Assembly: GCF_013375035.1 (NCBI RefSeq)
Contig: NZ_CP056032.1
Location: forward strand, 4,462,001 to 4,526,000
Origin: Spirosoma sp. KUDC1026
GTDB lineage: Bacteria > Bacteroidota > Bacteroidia > Cytophagales > Spirosomataceae
Length of the DNA stretch: 64,000 bases
Direction of reading: 5' to 3'
Positions 8,093 to 15,615 of the stretch are shown here, one piece after another. A model generated the notes under the pieces. It ran no database searches and had not been told where the DNA came from. It was given only the letters and a program-made list of their open reading frames with translations. The number at the start of each line of letters is the position of its first letter. Position 1 is the first letter of the stretch. A program made the translations under genes and the position numbers.

Positions 8093-8291
8093 GCTTCACT
8101 TGGCGTCTCTTCAGATAGTCTGAAAACAGCATGCGTTCGCCGGTGTCCTCTTTCTTTGCTTCGTCATACAAGCGAATATCCTCCAGTTCCTCCAGCTCTT
8201 CCATCATGGATTCGAACTCTTGGGCAGGCAGCACAACCAAGGACGGATTGCCATTGGCATCTTTGATGTATTGCGGATGAACAGATATCAT
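8085..8291 (-). CDS. Type II antitoxin, Phd/YefM-like
   Basis: A 68-residue acidic protein beginning MISVHPQYIKDANGNPSLVVLPAQEF, the pattern of Phd/YefM-type antitoxins that bind their operator and wrap a RelE-type toxin with a charged C-terminal tail (here DEAKKEDTGERMLFSDYLKRR). The ATG at 8291 is chosen because it follows an AAGGA sequence and a good -7 box; a longer frame from 8339 would include the promoter. The downstream toxin is broken, so this is probably an orphan antitoxin. It may persist because it is harmless or because it neutralises related toxins elsewhere. Confidence 0.8.
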   Translation of the reverse strand: MISVHPQYIKDANGNPSLVVLPAQEFESMMEELEELEDIRLYDEAKKEDTGERMLFSDYLKRRQVKHA

Positions 8292-8307
8292 ACTAATCCT
8301 TTTTATA

Positions 8308-8340
8308 CAAAGATACCATTTAGGTAAGAGAAGTGTCAAA
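8308..8340 (-). promoter_or_regulatory. Predicted promoter of the antitoxin gene
   Basis: On the minus strand TTTG (8340-8337), a 21-base spacer and TATCTTTG (8315-8308) match the Bacteroidota promoter pattern. The ATG lies 16 bases below the -7 box. Confidence 0.5.
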
Positions 8341-8668
8341 TTCTAGGAATTGATTCTTCTCTTGAATCAGAACGTTCTCCAGATGCAAAGTTGAATACTG
8401 GTGCTTATTATGTTATTGGTTTAGTTGAACGGATATAAAAATGAGCGTTTCATGAGATGGCTAACCCAGGAGTAATTTCGTACCTTGGCCAACATAACTG
8501 CACTAATACAACACGACCTATGAAGTATCTACTCTTTATCCTGCTTCACGTGCACTGTTTATTCTCTTGTTACTCTAGTAAGAGGGAAGAAGATTTAGCC
8601 CAGACTATAGTGCGCCCCGTTTTTAAGACCACTAATTAAATTGGATAACGGGCTAAATTTAGTCCCGT

Positions 8669-8956
8669 ATGAAAGGCAAGAGCAAACGTAAATTTACCTC
8701 TGAATTCAAACTCAAGGTAGTACTTGAAGTCCTTAAAGAAAAGGATACATTGGCTGTCATCAGCAAACGCCACGAGCTTCATCCGAATCAGATCAGTGAC
8801 TGGAAGCGGCAATTCCTACAGGGGGCCGCTTCCGTTTTCGAGGCAGGTTGCAAACCCACATCGACCAACGCAGAACCCGAAACCGCCTTGCTCTATGAGC
8901 AGATTGGACGATTACAAATGGAACTGACTTTTTTCAAAAAAAAGTTGACGCCATGA
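8669..8956 (+). CDS. IS3-family transposase OrfA
   Basis: A 95-residue DNA-binding subunit with a helix-turn-helix (KFTSEFKLKVVLEVLKEKDTLAVISKRHELHPNQISDWKRQF in segments 7-50) and a C-terminal heptad region (TALLYEQIGRLQMELTFFKKKL). It recognises the IS ends. Near the end, the codons AAA AAA AAG give the A_AAA_AAG heptamer for -1 programmed frameshifting (about 8938-8944), and a -1 shift enters the orfB frame. This would produce the OrfAB transposase. Its TGA overlaps the orfB ATG (ATGA at 8953). Confidence 0.92.
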   Translation: MKGKSKRKFTSEFKLKVVLEVLKEKDTLAVISKRHELHPNQISDWKRQFLQGAASVFEAGCKPTSTNAEPETALLYEQIGRLQMELTFFKKKLTP

Positions 8957-9801
8957 GTCTTTCGCAGCGACGATCACTGCTTGATGCAGCTTTATCAACT
9001 AGCATTCGCCAACAATGCCAGTGGGTAGGATTGCCCCGCTCAACCTATTACTACCAACCGGTAGTAGCCACATCAGACGATTTACTACTGATGCGTTTGC
9101 TGGATGAGCAGTACCTGCTAACTCCGCAGTACGGGTACCGCAAGATGCAGGTAGCCCTGGCAAAGGCAGGCTATTGTGTCAATCACAAACGCGTTCGGCG
9201 TCTCATGCAAATACTTGGCATAGAAGCCATTTATCCTAAAATAAACACCTCGAAACCGGCCATAGGCCACCGAATTTATCCCTATTTGCTGCGGGGGTTG
9301 GTCATTGTGCGGGTCCACCAAGTTTGGGCTACTGACATTACCTATGTACCCATGGCGACCGGATATATGTACCTGATGGCCATCATCGATCTGTATAGTC
9401 GATACGTATTAAGTTGGTCCGTTTCCAACACCATGGAGGCTGATTGGTGTTGTGGCGTGTTACGAAAGGCCTTAGGGAGCTATCCTCAACCCGAGATTTT
9501 TAACACCGATCAAGGCAGTCAATTTACCTCGGATGATTTTACAAGTGTCCTGCTCGATCAGAACATTCGCATCTCAATGGACGGCAAAGGGCGGGCATTG
9601 GACAACATATTCGTAGAGCGGCTTTGGCGAAGCGTAAAATATGAGGATATTTATCTGAAAGCCTACCAGGATGGCTGGCAGTTAGAGGCAGGCTTACAAG
9701 CTTATTTCGAGTTTTATAACTGTCGGCGCTTTCACCAGTCGCTGAATTATCGAACGCCTGAAGAGGTATTAAAGGGAATAAAAAGCAGTCAAACCAAGTA
9801 G
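8953..9801 (+). CDS. IS3-family transposase OrfB (DDE integrase core)
   Basis: A 282-residue catalytic part with an N-terminal HTH_21 region (LLDEQYLLTPQYGYRKMQ, VNHKRVRRLMQ) followed by an rve integrase core. The catalytic triad is visible as ATDITYV (first Asp), NTDQGSQFTS (second Asp) and FVERLWRSVKYE (Glu, 35 residues on). The C-terminal YNCRRFHQSLNYRTPEEV is typical. It is normally expressed as an OrfAB fusion through the -1 shift in orfA. No disruption is seen. Confidence 0.94.
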   Translation: MSLSQRRSLLDAALSTSIRQQCQWVGLPRSTYYYQPVVATSDDLLLMRLLDEQYLLTPQYGYRKMQVALAKAGYCVNHKRVRRLMQILGIEAIYPKINTSKPAIGHRIYPYLLRGLVIVRVHQVWATDITYVPMATGYMYLMAIIDLYSRYVLSWSVSNTMEADWCCGVLRKALGSYPQPEIFNTDQGSQFTSDDFTSVLLDQNIRISMDGKGRALDNIFVERLWRSVKYEDIYLKAYQDGWQLEAGLQAYFEFYNCRRFHQSLNYRTPEEVLKGIKSSQTK

Positions 9802-10369
9802 GAAATCAGATCAACTAACAATTTCGTTATTCAGTAAAGTGGTCCAGTTCTAAGGGCGCAGTGTAGACAATAGAAGGCACATACAAAATATATCAAGGTA
9901 GTTTTGATGGAAAGCGATTATTAAGAAATGATAGCTACAAAGATGTTAGCTTAGCACAAGTTGGAAGTATCAAGGTGATGAAGCTTGATAATGCACTTGT
10001 TGGGATTCAAGTAGTGCTGCCGGGTCAACCAGACCCTCGCAGAATCAAGTATAATTTCTTTGGTAATTTGGAAAAAGAGGATCAGGTAGATCGAGGAATT
10101 ATAATTTACGATTCAGAGACTAAAGAAGAAGTTGGCATATATAAAAATGAAACTCTAGGATTGAATCTGTATTCTAATACTGTTTTCAAAAACGTAATCC
10201 TATTAGCTAAAAAATAAAAATCAAAAAAATATATTTATTCTATAAAAATAATTTTACTGTAATTATCTTTTCCCTGAAAGAAATCCCTCTACGTAAGTGT
10301 GATTATACAGCAGGTTTAGATAAAGTGATATTGATAGCTTATCAATCAGTATATTAAGAATAGTCTTTA

Positions 10370-10636
10370 TTAAAGATCTTCCATATCCTCAGAAAATACA
10401 TTGTCGAATATTTTGAGATAGATATGGTCTAAAACTGAGTACATACCTTGATCTCTATTGCCAATATATTTTTTAACTTCTTCGAGAGTTGGATAATGAG
10501 CGTCATTGTGAAAATAGTCTCTCCACTCTTCAATAGCTTTGTATACAAACAAAAGCTGTTTTAGGCTGATCTCAATAGTGTCATCTTCCGAAATAGAAAC
10601 TAATTTTTCTTCTATCTGTCTTACCGAATGCTGCAT
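10370..10636 (-). CDS. Hypothetical acidic 88-residue protein
   Basis: I do not recognise this family. The protein is acidic and helical, with SISEDDTIEISLKQLLFVYKAIEEWRDYFHN, then YPTLEEVKKYIGNRDQGMYSVLDHIYLKIFDNVF and an acidic end (SEDMEDL). It has no signal peptide or membrane segment, so it is probably cytoplasmic. Base composition is AT-rich like its neighbours and unlike the core genes. Size, acidity and placement beside other orphan genes would suit an immunity-type protein, but nothing in the sequence proves it. Confidence 0.6.
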   Translation of the reverse strand: MQHSVRQIEEKLVSISEDDTIEISLKQLLFVYKAIEEWRDYFHNDAHYPTLEEVKKYIGNRDQGMYSVLDHIYLKIFDNVFSEDMEDL

Positions 10637-10768
10637 TTACAATTATTTAAAAACGAGGATAAGTACGAATTTATAACTCCGATTATGTTATGAGAATAAA
10701 GGAAGAATGAGGGTTAATACTTTTTATCGTTTAAAAGGGAATTAGTACAAAATACCATTGCCTACTTA

Positions 10769-11158
10769 TTACTTATTCTCATTTATCACTCTGCCTAGTG
10801 AATCTTTCCATGCTTGCTTTAGGGTATAATTCGTCAGTTCATGATTGGGGTAATTCCCATCAAATGACCAAATTTCTAAATAATCAATAATACCATTTGT
10901 TAAAAAAACGGTAGCGTCAGCACCAATTTCTAGCTCTGGCGAATTAATAGTCACGCCATTAAGAACAATGTTATCTTGAGCAAGTCGATAAGCAACGATC
11001 TCTGCTGAATGTGAGAAGCTGATAAATACACCCCCACCGTTAGTATACTCACAGTTTATGTCGCTTAAGAAAGGGATTTGTGATTTAGCTGCTTTTCCAT
11101 TGTCATCACCATCTAAGAGTAATTCTAATACGTCTGAGATGTACTTCGACTTGATCAT
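10769..11158 (-). CDS. Hypothetical 129-residue cytoplasmic protein
   Basis: I do not assign a family. The visible pattern is an N-terminal helix (SKYISDVLELLLDGDDNG), a central beta-rich part, and the segment GADATVFLTNGIIDYLEIWSFDG followed by YPNHELTNYTLKQAW. Similar 'NGIIDYLEIW...' stretches occur, to my recollection, in small orphan proteins beside polymorphic-toxin genes, but no toxin is present here. No signal peptide is seen. It is AT-rich and lies with two other orphans on the minus strand, each separated by more than 100 bases, so they are probably separate transcripts. An immunity role is speculation. Confidence 0.62.
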   Translation of the reverse strand: MIKSKYISDVLELLLDGDDNGKAAKSQIPFLSDINCEYTNGGGVFISFSHSAEIVAYRLAQDNIVLNGVTINSPELEIGADATVFLTNGIIDYLEIWSFDGNYPNHELTNYTLKQAWKDSLGRVINENK

Positions 11159-11292
11159 ACGTTCTGTTGTATAAGTGCAATTATGATAAGTAACGTATGA
11201 AATTACTTATGCGTTAACCATATCAATAAACGATCGCTTGTAAGGTTAAGTAGCCCAGCATTTAGAAGGACCTCAGTTTAATACAAAGTGTT

Positions 11293-11715
11293 CTAATCAT
11301 CGTAAGTAACCTTTACACCGCTTCCCGTATTGGCATTCCTTTTTCTTTCAACTTTGGTAGCAAGCATAATGTAATAAACTCCTTTACCGAGTGATACGTC
11401 TCCAGAGCCAACTTCTTTATAAGCAAATTTATTTGTACTATTATTTGCCGATTGAAAATAACCATCACCGGAAAGCAGCGTTACTTTACCGTCTTTGCCA
11501 AATACCAAATATCCGGCAAAGCCATCGTTAATTCCCGAATATTTAGCCCACACTTTCGGAGACTTGCTCGAAATTCCACCGTAATAAAAAGTGGATATTC
11601 CGCATTCATCCACTCGCTTAATTACTGTACTCTCATATTTATATATGACTTCTATGTGAGTATCACAACAGGAGGAACAAAGCACCAGTAACGCTAAAAT
11701 GAGCCAATTATTCAT
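11293..11715 (-). CDS. Putative small lipoprotein, function unknown
   Basis: A 140-residue protein starting MNNWLILALLVLCSSCCDTH, a lipoprotein-type signal with the cysteine at the predicted cleavage site. ATG at 11715 is preferred to a GTG four codons earlier because it begins the signal directly. The mature part is beta-rich and contains ISTFYYGGISSKSPKVWAKYSG and LVFGKDGKVTLLSGDGYF, ending with basic and glycine-rich residues. It would sit in the periplasm or on the outer membrane. The family is not recognised. AT-rich composition matches the surrounding accessory genes. Confidence 0.62.
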   Translation of the reverse strand: MNNWLILALLVLCSSCCDTHIEVIYKYESTVIKRVDECGISTFYYGGISSKSPKVWAKYSGINDGFAGYLVFGKDGKVTLLSGDGYFQSANNSTNKFAYKEVGSGDVSLGKGVYYIMLATKVERKRNANTGSGVKVTYDD

Positions 11716-11859
11716 TTCTTTCACCACCTTCTTATCGGCACAAAGTTTCTTTCCATTGTCCTCACTCCATCTAGCGAGCCAGTTTGAGTGATTTTTAATT
11801 CGCCTGCCGATACTCGGTGGCTGTCATAAGCTGTAACGACTTATTGTCTTAGCCCCCTA

Positions 11860-12747
11860 TTAGCTGGACAAATTTTCTGAAAAGGTTGTGTCGTAAATTA
11901 CCTGTGCTTCCTCCCATTTCTGCTGAGGTGTTACAAAACCAATCGAACGATGAAGACGGTGATTGTTGTAATGGAAAAAATAACGCCCTAACATTTCTTT
12001 GGCCTCATAATAGCTGTCAAATACATTGCGCTCGATCACATCATGTTCTAGAATGCTGTGAAAAGCTTCAATGTACGAGTTCTCTTCAGGGGTGGCCACA
12101 TGAGTGAATTCCTGCTTGATTTCGGAGCTTTTCAAAAAGTTACGTACCGAGTGAGCAATGAATTGACTGCCATTATCATTGCGCAAAATGACGCCCTTCA
12201 GTTCATGATTCCGGTTGATTCGTCGAAAAAGATTGATTAAGTCGATTTGACGAATACTGCCTTGGAATAGCCAATCCAGAATTTTGCGGCTATACACATC
12301 AATGACGCTCAACAGATAGTAATTCCGCCGTTCCCCTTCTACCCAGACGTATTTGATATCCCAGCACAGGTATTCCAAGGGCTTGGTCGCTTCGATTCGT
12401 CTGAATTTAACAAATTCCCGCTTGCCCATCGGTCGGATCACTTTGCCCAGAAGTAAATTATGCTCTTGCATGAGTCGATACACCTTTTTCTTATTGATTA
12501 AGTATTCTTTTTTCAACTCGTGGGTGATGTATTCGTAGCCAAGGGCATTGAACTCAACATCCAGCAGTTGCCGAATACTGACCACGACCAGTTGGTTGTC
12601 TACCCACGATCCATCCCGTTTCATGGTTACCTGGCTGGGGCGTGCTCCAGGTCTACCTGATTGTGGTTGGTAGTAAAACACGCTCCGAGGTACACTAAGC
12701 CACTGGCATAACAGGGTACGACTTACTTGATTTTCAAACTGTTTCAT
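11860..12747 (-). CDS. IS3-family transposase OrfB (second element)
   Basis: A 295-residue transposase catalytic part. HTH_21-like N-terminal residues (FNALGYEYITHELKKEYLIN, KKVYRLMQEHNLL) lead into an rve core with the triad CWDIKYVW (Asp), LRNDNGSQF (Asp) and YIEAFHSILEHDV (Glu). The C-terminal YFFHYNNHRLHRSIGFVTPQQ is typical. The reading frame continues upstream of the ATG through KKNSYSLQEKLAL, consistent with entry by -1 frameshifting from orfA at an eight-A run. The protein looks complete. Confidence 0.93.
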   Translation of the reverse strand: MKQFENQVSRTLLCQWLSVPRSVFYYQPQSGRPGARPSQVTMKRDGSWVDNQLVVVSIRQLLDVEFNALGYEYITHELKKEYLINKKKVYRLMQEHNLLLGKVIRPMGKREFVKFRRIEATKPLEYLCWDIKYVWVEGERRNYYLLSVIDVYSRKILDWLFQGSIRQIDLINLFRRINRNHELKGVILRNDNGSQFIAHSVRNFLKSSEIKQEFTHVATPEENSYIEAFHSILEHDVIERNVFDSYYEAKEMLGRYFFHYNNHRLHRSIGFVTPQQKWEEAQVIYDTTFSENLSS

Positions 12748-12752
12748 GAGTG

Positions 12753-13064
12753 CTAGCTTCTCCTGGAGTGAATAGGAGTTTTTTTTAGTAGCTCACTTTT
12801 GATCTCCAGTTCCAAAGCTTGTTTTGCTACAATCCGCTTCAGGCGTTCATTTTCTTCTTCGAGCACTCGAAGCTGGGGATCGACGCGTGCGTAAGAATCT
12901 TTGAGGCCTTCTTTGCCTTTACTCAAATACTTCAATTTCCACTTGCGCAGCAGCGAAGGAGATAGATTGTATTTTCGACAAGTCTCGGCATGGCCGTCAC
13001 GAATGGCTTCCTGGACGATAGAATAGCGGTCATCGGGAGTAAAACTCCGCCTTAATTTGCTCAT
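12753..13064 (-). CDS. IS3-family transposase OrfA (second element)
   Basis: A 103-residue helix-turn-helix protein (SFTPDDRYSIVQEA, CRKYNLSPSLLRKWKLKYL) with a C-terminal leucine-zipper-like segment (LRVLEEENERLKRIVAKQALELE). ATG at 13064 (MSKLRRSFTP) is preferred to the longer frame from 13115, which would run across the inverted repeat. The A-run coding for KK near its end provides a slippery site, and orfB is in the -1 frame. Confidence 0.9.
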   Translation of the reverse strand: MSKLRRSFTPDDRYSIVQEAIRDGHAETCRKYNLSPSLLRKWKLKYLSKGKEGLKDSYARVDPQLRVLEEENERLKRIVAKQALELEIKSELLKKTPIHSRRS

Positions 13065-13131
13065 GGTATCTGAATGTAAAAGGACTAAACTGTTTTTACA
13101 ATTTTGTCCAGTCATTCAGGGGGTTAAGACA

Positions 13132-13594
13132 CTTATGAGGACGGTCTAATGAGTAGAAAGCCACAATCTGATCTACTATTCATCTTTTCGCTAGCCGCAC
13201 ATGTCGTTGAAAAAACGTCTTACAAAACGCCCATTTTGAGCGACGGTTACCTAATTCCCACTATTTACACTAAATATAGCTTCGCCTAATCTCAAATTGT
13301 CATCTCACGAAACAAAGTATGATTTTAAGTGATATGGCTGAGTTTGTGAGACCGATGTTCCCTTCTGTAGGTTGTATCTCCGTTTTATATAAATCCGTCA
13401 ATTAACTGTTTTCAATTAACTCAATTGCTTTTCAAAGCCAAGGTTCAATAAGTCACACCTTTCTGGCCCCGTCGTACTTCACACTATACCCGGTTCAACG
13501 TAGGTTCTAAAGAGGAGCCAAGATGTATGGTCATAAGGTTTCATTTTATTATCTTTATAAAACCAAGCTTTTGACCCTATAGCGACGGACTGCT
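13132..13594. other. Gene-free stretch holding a GTGAGAC dyad
   Basis: No coding frame was found. TCTCACGAAAC (13303-13313) faces GTTTGTGAGA (13342-13351), an interrupted inverted repeat sharing its half-site with the dyad at 6758-6787. A second short repeat, CAATTAACTGTTTTCAATTAACT, lies at about 13399-13421. Given the adjoining resolvase relic, this may be the remains of its recombination site. Confidence 0.4.
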
Positions 13595-13993
13595 ATGAAC
13601 CGCCTTTTCGGGTACGCCAGCGTTTCGACACAAGCCCAGAACCTAACCACCTAGCTCGACGCCCTTCAGCAGATCGGCTACCACGAAATTTTTCAGGATA
13701 AGATCACTGCACGACCTGCCCTCGGTGTGCTGCTCTCCGAACCTCGCCCCGGGGATACCTATTGTGGTGGCCCGCTTCAACCGACTCAGCCATTCCCTCC
13801 CACACCTAGTGCGGCTGGTCTCTGACCTCGAAGAAAAGGCTTGGTAAGTCTGAAAACCCGGGTTGCCGGGAGCCTATACCGGGAGGATACATATTCCATG
13901 CAGGAGATCGCCCCACAGTTGAGCATCTCGAAAATGACACTCTACAAATACCTGCGCTCCCGGGACATCGAAACAGGTGCTGCTGCCGCTTAG
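13595..13993 (+). pseudogene. Serine recombinase (resolvase/invertase) relic
   Basis: Translating in more than one frame recovers a resolvase. NRLFGYASVSTQAQNL is the N-terminal catalytic motif with the nucleophilic serine. LDALQQIGYHEIFQDKIT, LLSEPRPGDT, then in another frame IVVARFNRLSHSLPHLVRLVSDLEEK match the catalytic core. YREDTYSMQEIAPQLSISKMTLYKYLRSR is the C-terminal helix-turn-helix. Lesions are a TAG after about 19 codons, at least one frameshift near 13754, and loss of the segment between the LEEK helix and the DNA-binding domain. It shows that a resolvase-bearing transposon or plasmid-like element once lay here. Confidence 0.85.
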
Positions 13994-13997
13994 CCGC

Positions 13998-14114
13998 CTA
14001 CGATTCCTCATACCATATGGGTATAAAAATCATAAGTATGAAGAAGATAGCTAGTAACACGCAGATTAATAGACCTGTGCCTATGGCTTTTAGTAGCTCT
14101 TTAAGTAACTGCAT
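13998..14114 (-). CDS. Possible 38-residue single-span membrane microprotein
   Basis: The short frame from ATG at 14114 to TAG at 13998 encodes MQLLKELLKAIGTG, a strong hydrophobic helix (LLICVLLAIFFILMIFIPIW) and the end YEES. A basic amphipathic start plus one helix plus an acidic tail is a plausible membrane microprotein. No clear ribosome site or promoter is seen, and the resolvase relic ends 4 bases from its stop on the other strand. It may be real or chance; no family is known to me. Confidence 0.35.
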   Translation of the reverse strand: MQLLKELLKAIGTGLLICVLLAIFFILMIFIPIWYEES

Positions 14115-14150
14115 AGCATTCTATAAGTGGCGTAATGTAAAGCAAGAATA

Positions 14151-14241
14151 AAGAAAGCCCCCGACAATTCAGCCAGCAGATAGGCGTAAAAGTTTGTTTG
14201 AGAAGAGTCAAACGAATCGGCTGGTGGTCGCTTTCTTTTTT
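14151..14241. terminator. Long composite stem-loop, possible bidirectional terminator
   Basis: AAGAAAGC (14151-14158) pairs with GCTTTCTT (14230-14237), AGCCAGC pairs with GGCTGGT inside, and GTTTGA/TCAAAC form an inner hairpin. On the plus strand it ends TTTTTT; on the minus strand it ends TTTATT after the ferredoxin gene. It probably ends the ferredoxin-reductase transcript. Confidence 0.5.
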
Positions 14242-14263
14242 AGTCGTCAGGTAATCAATCGGG

Positions 14264-14584
14264 TCAATCTGCGTAGCCCATTAAACGGATATTTATTCCG
14301 TCAAGTTGGTCTGCTACGCGTATCTGACAGGACAATCGACTATTATCCTGTGCATCCGGCCGGGTATCCAACGTTATAAGCTCGGCATCTTTGGCCGGTT
14401 CCAGGTCGCGTTCACCTGCCAGGATCAGACAATGGCAATCGGCGCACAGGGCCAAACCACCACAGGTAGCCCGCATATCGTACCCCTCCCCTTTCAGGGT
14501 TTCCATCAGACTCTGACCAACGTAGCCATCGAGCCGTACATCCCGAACGGATCCCTGTCTGTCTTCGACTGTAATCTGAATCAT
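14264..14584 (-). CDS. 2Fe-2S ferredoxin (adrenodoxin-like)
   Basis: A 106-residue electron carrier. The cluster ligands are Cys41, Cys47, Cys50 and Cys86 in the arrangement C-x5-C-x2-C...C (ATCGGLALCADCHC; RLSCQI), which is the vertebrate/adrenodoxin-type pattern. An extra Cys52 is also present. It is translated from the same message as the NADP reductase gene, whose stop lies one base upstream of this ATG. The pair would pass electrons from NADPH through FAD to the 2Fe-2S cluster and on to an unknown acceptor such as a monooxygenase or desaturase, none of which is adjacent. Confidence 0.9.
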   Translation of the reverse strand: MIQITVEDRQGSVRDVRLDGYVGQSLMETLKGEGYDMRATCGGLALCADCHCLILAGERDLEPAKDAELITLDTRPDAQDNSRLSCQIRVADQLDGINIRLMGYAD

Positions 14585-14585
14585 G

Positions 14586-15614
14586 TCAAAAAGCGTTTAC
14601 CCCGTTGACGGTCGTGTATTTAAAACTCGGTTTCTGATCCGGATAGACGTGTTTGAACGCGCTCTGGGCCATCAGTGCTCCTTCGTGAAAGCCGCATAGG
14701 ATAAGTTTTAACTTACCCGGATACGTATTAATATCGCCAATGGCATAGATTCCGTCAACGTTGGTAGAGTAGTCGTGGACGTTGACCAGCAGGGCGGAGT
14801 TATCGATGCCCAGCCCCCAGTTGGCGATAGGACCTAACTTGGGCGTCAGGCCAAAAAGGGGTATCAGATAATCGGCCTCCAGTACCGACGCATTTTTCTG
14901 CTTATCGGTTACAGTTACCGTCTGCAGATGACCGTTTCCGCCAAGTGAAGTAATCTGGCTCTGTAACAACAGATCGATCGTTCCCTGCCGGGCCAGTTGA
15001 AAGACCTTTTCTGCGGAGTCAGGATGACCACGAAAGGTTTCGCCCCGGTGTACCAGCGTAACCCGTTCGGCAATAGTGGCCAGGAAAAGCGTCCAGTCGA
15101 GCGCCGAATCTCCTCCTCCCGAAAGAACTACCTTCCGGCCCCGGTAGAGTTCAGGATTTTTAACCATGTAATTGACCCCTTTCCCTTCGAACAGGTCGAG
15201 GCCTGATATTTCTGGTTTACGAGGCTCGAAACAACCCAGCCCGCCCGCAATGACCACCACCTTGGCCTGAATGGTTGTCCCCTCGTTCGTATGAATAATA
15301 AAGCGCTTGTCAGAAGTCTGCTGCAGTCTATCAACCCGTTCGCCTAGTGAAAAGCCAGGCTTAAACGGTTCTATTTGTTCCATCAGGCCATCAATAAGTG
15401 CCTGAGCCGTTATGGACGGGAATCCTGGAATGTCATAAATTGGCTTTTGAGGATATATTTCCGACAACTGTCCGCCTACCTGAGGGAGCGCGTCGATAAG
15501 ATGGCAGCGCATCTTGAGTAAGCCCGCTTCAAATACAGCAAAAAGTCCTACGGGGCCAGCGCCAATAATGGCAATGTCTGTCGTAACAAATTCTTCCGTT
15601 CGTGTCGTTTTCAT
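14586..15614 (-). CDS. Ferredoxin--NADP(+) reductase, thioredoxin-reductase-like
   Basis: A 342-residue FAD enzyme that reduces ferredoxin or flavodoxin with NADPH. The FAD-binding dinucleotide fold is IAIIGAGPVGLFAVFEA (15-31) and the NADPH fold is VVLSGGGDSALDW near residue 170. The second FAD motif is DGIYAIGDINTYPGK near residue 290. The CxxC redox pair of true thioredoxin reductases is absent, which supports the FNR subgroup. It is the first gene of a two-gene operon with the 2Fe-2S ferredoxin (1-base gap). A 15-bp perfect palindrome adjoins its start codon and could be an operator. Confidence 0.92.
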   Translation of the reverse strand: MKTTRTEEFVTTDIAIIGAGPVGLFAVFEAGLLKMRCHLIDALPQVGGQLSEIYPQKPIYDIPGFPSITAQALIDGLMEQIEPFKPGFSLGERVDRLQQTSDKRFIIHTNEGTTIQAKVVVIAGGLGCFEPRKPEISGLDLFEGKGVNYMVKNPELYRGRKVVLSGGGDSALDWTLFLATIAERVTLVHRGETFRGHPDSAEKVFQLARQGTIDLLLQSQITSLGGNGHLQTVTVTDKQKNASVLEADYLIPLFGLTPKLGPIANWGLGIDNSALLVNVHDYSTNVDGIYAIGDINTYPGKLKLILCGFHEGALMAQSAFKHVYPDQKPSFKYTTVNGVNAF

Positions 15615-15615
15615 A

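Larger units (their letters stand above)
8606..9865 (+). mobile_element. IS3-family insertion sequence (IS150-like), 1,260 bp
   Basis: The element starts TATAGTGCGCCCC and ends GGGCGCAGTGTA. The inverted ends share TGCGCCC and GACCACT over 28 bp. The 3-bp duplication GAC occurs at 8603-8605 and 9866-9868. It carries orfA and orfB with the usual overlap and slippery A-run. Both frames are intact, so the element may still be active. Confidence 0.92.
8520..10217 (+). pseudogene. Small lipoprotein gene split by an IS3-family element
   Basis: Codons from ATG at 8520 run to 8605 and encode a lipoprotein signal (MKYLLFILLHVHCLFSC, then YSSKREEDLAQT). Removing the IS (8606-9865) and one copy of the GAC duplication joins this in frame to 9869-10217, giving 144 residues: ...LAQT-IEGTYKIYQGSFDG... 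to ...NVILLAKK. The exact frame restoration shows that it was intact before insertion. Its function is unknown; it resembles other short secreted Bacteroidota lipoproteins. The AT-rich composition differs from the core genes, as in the neighbouring orphans, and suggests transfer. Confidence 0.88.
11845..13131 (-). mobile_element. Second IS3-family insertion sequence, 1,287 bp
   Basis: The ends are TGTCTTAGCCCCCT... (left, from 11845) and the complement TGTCTTAACCCCCT... (right, to 13131). Both continue into CTGGACAAA, giving imperfect inverted repeats of about 28 bp. The 5-bp duplication CTTAT flanks it at 11840-11844 and 13132-13136. Its two transposase frames are intact. It differs from the IS at 8606 in ends and proteins, so it is an independent insertion. 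Confidence 0.93.

Noticed and set aside
9975-10217. 80-residue plus-strand frame as a separate gene
   Set aside because: It is the 3' part of the lipoprotein gene split by the IS; the frame joins exactly across the insertion.
6688-14190. CRISPR array or defence island in the accessory region
   Set aside because: No regularly spaced repeats, cas genes or restriction genes were found; the region is mostly relics and IS elements.
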